From Elysia chlorotica (taxonomy: Eukaryota > Mollusca > Gastropoda > Plakobranchidae): a stretch of 64,000 nt of DNA. The stretch lies in the NCBI GenBank assembly GCA_003991915.1, contig RQTK01000698.1, positions 112,409 through 176,408 on the forward strand, read 5' to 3'. A program made the translations under genes and the position numbers. The notes beneath the pieces are model-generated. The model searched no databases. It had not been told where the DNA came from and was given only the letters and a program-made list of their open reading frames with translations. Positions 59,080-64,000 of this stretch are shown one piece after another (positions within the stretch are counted from its first letter, which is position 1; every line of letters starts with the position of its first letter).

Positions 59080-59658
59080 CTTCTCGCCCTAGAGAGTGGC
59101 TTATGAGACAAGATTCTCGTAGGTTTCATTTATTCCCTTCTAACCTTAGAGAGTGGCTTATGAGACAAGATTCTCGTAGGTTTCATTCATTCCCTTCTCG
59201 CCCTAGAGAGTGGCTTATGAGACAAGATTCTCGTAGGTTTCATCCATCCTCTTCCCGCCCTAGAGAGTGACTTATGAGACAAGATTCTCGTAGGTTTCAT
59301 CCATTCCCTTCTCGCCCTAGAGAGTGACTTATGAGACAAGATTCTCGTAGGTTTCATCCATCCCCTTCCCGCCCTAGAGAGTGACTTATGAGACAAGATT
59401 CTCGTAGGTTTCATCCATTCCCTTCTCGCCCTAGAGAGTGACTTATGAGACAAGATTCTCGTAGGTTTCATCCATTCCCTTCCCGCCCTAGAGAGGGACT
59501 TATGAGACAAGATTTCGTAGGTTTCTTCATTCCCTTCTCGCCCTAGAAAGTGGCTTATGAGACAAGATTGTCGTAGGTTTCCTCCTTCCCTTTTTCGCCC
59601 TAGAAAGTTACTTATGAGACAAGATTCTCGTAGGTTCATCCATTCCCTTCTCGCCCTG

Positions 59659-59872
59659 AAGGTCCCGAGTTCGAATCCTGGGTGTTGCGTTCCCTACTGG
59701 TTGGGTCGGTGTCAGTATAATGTGACCGGCTGAGACAGGAGTCATGGTATCCCCGCCCTGTCTCGTGTGTGTCAGCACATAAAATTGTCAGACGTCCGTC
59801 TTGGGGCCTGTCCACAATATAGCCTATATAGTGATGCTGTTGGACGTTAAACCAACCCAACCAACCAAACAA
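59659..59872 (+). mobile_element. SINE B box, body and tail (second part of split SINE)
   Basis: Joins the array inside the head (GAAGGTCCCGAGTTCGAATC) and then continues as a complete body to GTTGGACGTTAAACC and CAACCCAACC. The B-box region is therefore present in both parts. Confidence 0.92.
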
Positions 59873-59925
59873 CCAAGCCCTAGAAAGGACTTTTGAGACA
59901 TTAGTCACTTAGGTCTCATCCTCGT

Positions 59926-60420
59926 ATAATGTTCGCAGGGTTTGCAACTTCCGATAACAGTAAAACTACTCCATGTCATTAAAAATAATATCATACCACT
60001 AGGCACAACTGTGACATTTAACATTATTGCTGTAAACCAAGTAAGCGGAGAGAATAAAATTAAGGCTACGAAAATACGTTTATACGAATCCTTCTATCCT
60101 AATCATGTTAAACATTAAATAGAAATAGATCACTCGTAGCTATGTTAAGCGAAATAACGAGCTGACTTTAATCATGAGAAGCACAATGCAACGGCACTTT
60201 GTTAACGTCTAGAGGTTGTTGTTGTTTTTTGTATGGGACAGCTATGCATTCTTGAATATAATTTATTATACTGCCTTTTTGGTCAATTCCAATGTCTTGA
60301 TAATAAGTTATAGAAAAATACTGAATAATAATTGACTTTTATGTCTCAAGTAAGGAAGCAGTTACATGGTTAGACGGATAAATATAGGTACGAAAAGAAA
60401 AATGGCTACAAATATTGGTA
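59926..60420. other. Non-coding, nothing recognised
   Basis: AT-rich. Confidence 0.45.
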
Positions 60421-60500
60421 CATAGATAGATAGATAAACAGAGAGATAAATAGATAGATCTGATAGATTTATAGATTGAGAGGTAAATATAGAGAAAGAA
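60420..60500. repeat. GATA/GA microsatellite
   Basis: Short run of GATA and AGATA repeats followed by GA-rich sequence. Confidence 0.8.
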
Positions 60501-60830
60501 AGAGATTGAGACATTGGGAAGTGTAGAGAGTGAGAGAATGAATGGGTTTGGAGGGTGCAGAGAAGGAGAGTGCGCTCATGTCGGTGCGGATTATCTGCCC
60601 CTTAAGAAGGTTTAAGAACGTGAGACTGTCTCGTTAGCTTAGGGAAGTGTTTAGGGAGGGGTGGTCGCCCCTTTGGAAAAAAAAGGGTGTTGAATAGAGG
60701 AGAAGGAGGGGAGGAGGAGAGGAGAAAGAGAAATGATCGCCCGTTTTGGATAGAAGTAGTACCGCAGTAATACTGGTTGGACATAGAAGAAGGCGTGAAA
60801 AAGAGGGAATAGAATAAAGAAGGATGATTG

Positions 60831-61043
60831 CTCATTTAGAGAATAGTATTTTATATCTTAAAGCGAGCATAGTTATGCTCGCTTTAAGTGGCAAGGCGAT
60901 TTGGTGCCGCTGCATCTATAAGTCGATGGCTCTATTCCCACAAAGTGCAATCATTGTTTGGCCAAATTTCAAGAAATGCATACCTCTACCACTGTAGAAA
61001 AATACCATAAAAAATTTCTGATCTACTCATTTAGAGAATAGTA
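60831..61043 (-). mobile_element. 177-bp insertion flanked by 18-bp direct repeats, with perfect palindrome
   Basis: CTCATTTAGAGAATAGTA occurs at 60831-60848 and 61026-61043. Between them, CTTAAAGCGAGCATA (60857-60871) and its exact reverse complement (60874-60888) form a palindrome with a 2-base centre. On the minus strand the insert begins with CTACAGTGGTAGAGGTATGC, an A-box-like string, with a weaker GGGAATAGAGCC further in, and ends ATATAAAA. A tRNA-derived SINE of a different family is the best reading. Confidence 0.6.
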
Positions 61044-61354
61044 GCAGTGGTTGAAACACCGGAGAGGGACGAAGGAAGGAGAGAAGAGAAGAAAGAGGGA
61101 TGATCGCGTGTTTGGGGCACAAAGGTATGGTTGAACATTTGAGATGGAAAGAATGGGTGAGAGAGATAATTGAAAAAATATGGATAAAATATATAGTCTA
61201 CATTATAAATTTGTTTTTCTAAATTAAAAGTATTTGAAGTAAATCTAGATCGGTTTTCTTTTAAATCTGAAGAGTCTTGTTTAATTTCAGGTCCATATTA
61301 TGAATTGTCTAGATAATGTTCATACAATTTAGTACAAAAAAAAATAGCTTAGTT
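61044..61354. other. Non-coding, nothing recognised
   Basis: GA-rich start, then AT-rich. Confidence 0.45.
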
Positions 61355-61367
61355 TATAAATACAACA

Positions 61368-61625
61368 TGGTTGGTCGGTTGGTTGGGTTTTAACGTCCAA
61401 CATCAGCAACTTATAGGCTATATCGTGCACGGGCCCCAAGACGGACGTCTGACAATTTTATGTGCTGCCACACACGAGACAGGGTGGGATACCATGACTC
61501 CTATCTCAGCCGGTCACATTATACTGACACCGGCCCAACCAGTAGGGATTGCAACAGCCAGGATTCGAACTAGGGACCTTTTGCGTCGGAAGCCGATGTT
61601 CCCTCCCTGGGCCACCGCGCCCCCC
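61368..61625 (-). mobile_element. Full-length SINE with perfect 13-bp target-site duplication
   Basis: Minus-strand head GGGGGCGCGGTGGCCCAGGG then CATCGGCTTCCGACGC, B box TAGTTCGAATCC, full body, and tail AACCCAACCAACCGACC. TATAAATACAACA flanks it at 61355-61367 and 61626-61638 without mismatch. This is the best-preserved insertion in the window and probably among the youngest. Confidence 0.95.
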
Positions 61626-61638
61626 TATAAATACAACA

Positions 61639-62074
61639 ACAAATAACTAAAAACACCAGGGGAACATCAGAGAAATAATAATATTATAGAAATAGGGAAA
61701 CTGTTTACTGCGATAATTGTAGCTGACCTAAATATAAGACTACTTTTTATTCCGAGAAAATGCACTTTTAGCTCATCTCGGTGCAATTTTCGCTAGACTC
61801 ATTCTAAATTATGTTGCCTCTTTGAACCTGCCCCCCATTTCTGTGTAAAGCACTAACAATTATGAGCTTTGTGTAATGGGTTTGTTTTTTTACTTGAAGC
61901 AACGTAACACGTACTTTTACTATCTGTAACATTTACTTAATGTTGAACTGATTGAGTGTGATTAAACACATAATAACACTTATATACAAATTATCCAGGG
62001 GAGAAAATTACGCGGTATAAAATTTGACATTCTGTATGTTGGGTGAACTTTAGCCGTCGACCTAGTGATTCTTA
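61639..62074. other. Non-coding, nothing recognised
   Basis: AT-rich. Confidence 0.45.
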
Positions 62075-62190
62075 TAACGTAGTAAGTACAATGGTGCACA
62101 CAACTTAGACAATAGACTAAGGATATTTCTGAATAGTAATAGCCACCCTTAGTCAGGTACCTAAACTTAAATTACGTTTGTACTATAACT
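62075..62190. repeat. Imperfect foldback, related words at 50.4 and 58.4 kb
   Basis: GTAGTAAGTACAATGGTG at the left, AGACTAAGG and CCTTAGTCAGGTACC around the centre, and TTACGTTTGTACTATAACTA at the right form a loose inverted repeat. Confidence 0.45.
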
Positions 62191-63380
62191 ATTTACAGAA
62201 TTTCTTTGTTCGTTTTTTTAAACTAATAAGCATTAGTTTAACAGGAGTATGTCTGTATGCATGCACTATTAAATCCTTATCAACACAGGAAGAAGGTCAG
62301 CTTCAAATTGGGGGAGGAAAGGATGATATAAAAACCAGAGCGTTTTGTCAGCTAGACAGACGCAGAAGTTCACTAGTTGTTGTTTTTTTCGCCGCCATCC
62401 ACAAATTTTGGTGAGTAGCTCTCAATCATTTAGGCGCTAATTTTTTACATCTTACAAAAGAACTATATTTTGAGAAGGAAAAAAAACGTTAAAATATGAA
62501 ACATGAGGCTAAGATTTTAAAAACTACCTTGGAAACTTCTGCTTGATTCTGATCCCCGGGGATAAATAATGCATGTTCTATGTATCAAAATGCTCAGAAC
62601 AAGTGTACTTTCATAAAAATAAAAATATAAAAATATAAAAAAAACTACAAAAACACAAATCTGAATAATGCATGTTGTAACCCCAACATTGATGTCTGGC
62701 CAGTGTATCCTGTCCTGAATGGCTACTTTAAAAATCTGAAAAAAATTCAATGAAAAGCTCAACATTGTTTTAGAAATAAGACTCTTTTTGGTTCATTATT
62801 TTTTAACGAAAATTGCATCCGTATTTTCATTATTTTATATACAAATACACTATTTTATAAATATTTCTTAGCAGAATTTTACAAGGAAACTGACTTACCA
62901 GGTTTTATTTCTAATTTTAAATAAGTCTTTTTGTTGTTGTTGTTGTTGTTTTGTTTGTTTTTTTGGTTTTTTGTTGCTCTTTGTTGGTTTTTTTTGTTGT
63001 TGTTGCTTTAATACGATTTGAGCGTCAATAAAAAAAATTATTGATCATAATGTCTCGGTTTGATACGTCTGTCAGTGCCTCAGTGTATTCAGGTCCTATT
63101 TTACTATTTGTTATGGTTCACTGGTGTGTTGTTGTTGTTGTTGTTGTTATTTTTTTGTGGGTTTTTGTGTTTTTTTGTTTGTTTTTTAAATGTCCTCTCC
63201 GTTCTAACTGCTCATTATGTTATGTTGCTCATTAATTTGACTATTCTTTTCAGCTCCTTTTTTATAATAAATATTATCGAACAGATTATCTACTGACGGT
63301 GTTCAAATTTACCTTGGTGCTGTTCTAATGCAGCTAAGCCCTCTCCTTTGTTAGATCCCTCCTAGCCCTGTCATAAGTAA
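62191..63380. other. Non-coding, nothing recognised
   Basis: AT-rich with TTG and T homopolymer stretches at 62930-63010 and 63125-63190. No gene-like frame. Confidence 0.45.
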
Positions 63381-63389
63381 AGTCTTGAA

Positions 63390-63400
63390 TATATATATAA
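63390..63400 (+). promoter_or_regulatory. Candidate TATA element
   Basis: ATATATATATA lies about 60 bases before the ATG at 63453 and about 25-30 bases before a plausible start site near 63420. It is AT-rich DNA, so chance occurrence is possible. Confidence 0.35.
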
Positions 63401-63452
63401 TCTTATGTTACTCTACCAGACCGGTTTATCCCAAAAAAAGAAACCGACAACG

Positions 63453-63590
63453 ATGCAGGCTGTTGTTGGACTGACTCTGATCCTGGTCGGACTTACCTTT
63501 GCCGTACCCCGGAGCCCCCTCTTTGTTGAATACACTCCAGAGAAGGATTCCAACAAACCTTGCACCCTGCCAGATGGGTCCACTCTTCCG
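63453..63590 (+). CDS. Predicted first exon of a secreted protein
   Basis: ATG at 63453 (context GACAACGATGC) begins a 46-codon stretch with a clear signal peptide (MQAVVGLTLILVGLTFA), then PRSPLFVEYTPEKDSN and KPCTLPDGSTLP. GC content and codon use are higher than in flanking DNA up to 63590. There CCG/GTACAG could be a splice donor in phase 0, and base composition changes abruptly. The following DNA (microsatellite, SINE) looks intronic, and the next exon would be outside the window. Alternatively the frame continues to a TGA at 63654-63656, giving a 67-residue peptide with a Cys-rich end, but that end consists partly of ACATGT repeats and looks less coding. Protein family not recognised. 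Confidence 0.55.
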
Positions 63591-63669
63591 GTACAGTCTT
63601 GTTGCTTTGCGTTGCATTATACTATCGCTATTGGCTGTACATGTACATGTGTATGATTTAAGCATGTCG

Positions 63670-63670
63670 T

Positions 63671-63720
<50 letters not shown>

Positions 63721-63750
63721 TGAGAGAGAGAGAGATAGAGAGAGAGACTT
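63670..63750. repeat. (GA)n microsatellite
   Basis: Nearly pure GA repeats directly after the presumed exon. Confidence 0.96.
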
Positions 63751-63841
63751 GTTGAATTTTTGAGTTGTTGAGTTGGTTTAACATCTTTAATACCGTTGGT
63801 CGTGTCGAATAATTAGGAATGAGAAACAAAGCGTAGTTGGA

Positions 63842-64000
63842 AGGGTTGGGTTGGGTTCATTTAACGTCCAACACCGGCGTTATTATAGGATATATTTTGG
63901 ACGGGTACCAAGACTGACGTCTGACAATTTTATGTGCTGTCACACACGAGACAGGGCGGGGATACCATGACTCCTGTCTCAGCCGGTCACATTAAACTGA
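63842..64000 (-). mobile_element. SINE, cut by the window edge
   Basis: The 3' tail (GGGTTGGGTTCATTTAACGT, CCAACACCGGCG) and body in minus orientation (CACACGAGACAGGGCGGGGA, CAGCCGGTCACATTAAACTG) run off the right edge. A short related tail fragment, TTGAGTTGGTTTAACATC, precedes it at 63768-63785. Confidence 0.88.

Larger units (their letters stand above)
58934..59925. repeat. 57-bp minisatellite interwoven with a SINE
   Basis: The unit begins CGCCCTAGAGAGTGACTTAT and contains GAGACAAGATTCTCGTAGGT. One unit precedes a SINE head (58940-58998). Ten follow it, starting near 59085, 59142, 59199, 59256, 59313, 59370, 59427, 59484, 59539 and 59596, plus a partial at 59652. A diverged unit lies after the SINE end (59877-59922). 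Because 57 is a multiple of three, both strands stay open for up to 150 codons; this is not evidence of coding. Confidence 0.95.

Noticed and set aside
58923..59639. 115- and 150-codon frames with a 19-residue repeat
   Set aside because: Produced by a 57-bp minisatellite fused to a SINE; open on both strands, with no start or splice context.

Overview
This is eukaryotic DNA, most likely from a gastropod mollusc. The decisive evidence is one large intact gene at 38.9-42.9 kb. It encodes a neuropeptide precursor with about twenty F-x-x-W-x-amide units, the kinin (leucokinin) family. One unit carries the same FHSWS-amide core as the Lymnaea peptide known as lymnokinin (PSFHSWS-amide). The rest is typical of a repeat-rich molluscan genome: long CT/GA, GACA and ATG microsatellites, dozens of tRNA-derived SINE pieces, decayed LINE reverse transcriptases, small inverted-repeat elements and several tandem arrays. 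The species cannot be fixed from the sequence alone.

Layout. 1-444 is the 3' end of the last coding exon of an unidentified + strand gene, ending in an NPLY motif. It is followed by AT-rich DNA without SINEs to about 6.3 kb, probably a long 3' UTR. 6.4-15 kb is a SINE and microsatellite zone that includes an exact 36-bp minisatellite and a 257-bp inverted-repeat transposon. 15-23 kb holds a 50-bp minisatellite, a degenerate LINE and two tandem duplications. 23.7-27.3 kb is a tandem array of roughly 1-kb units, each carrying its own CT tract. 28-38 kb is mostly non-coding, with SINEs, foldback elements, a second LINE remnant and a possible TATA promoter at 33.2 kb. 38.9-42.9 kb is the kinin gene. 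43-63 kb is repeats again: an RT fragment, a foldback cluster, duplicated LINE 3' ends, and a 57-bp minisatellite interwoven with a SINE. At 63.45 kb a probable first exon of a secreted protein begins. A SINE runs off the right edge.

Only three loci look like genuine protein-coding genes: the partial gene at the left edge, the kinin precursor, and the signal-peptide exon near the right edge. They show no functional link. The other long open frames are low-complexity translations of microsatellites or fall inside SINEs and tandem repeats.

The most unusual features are the size and higher-order repeat pattern of the kinin precursor, a SINE family whose shared body carries at least two different tRNA-like heads, a SINE split by a 57-bp minisatellite, and small families of inverted-repeat elements visible as several copies in this one window. 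All family assignments are from reading the sequence; no database search was run.
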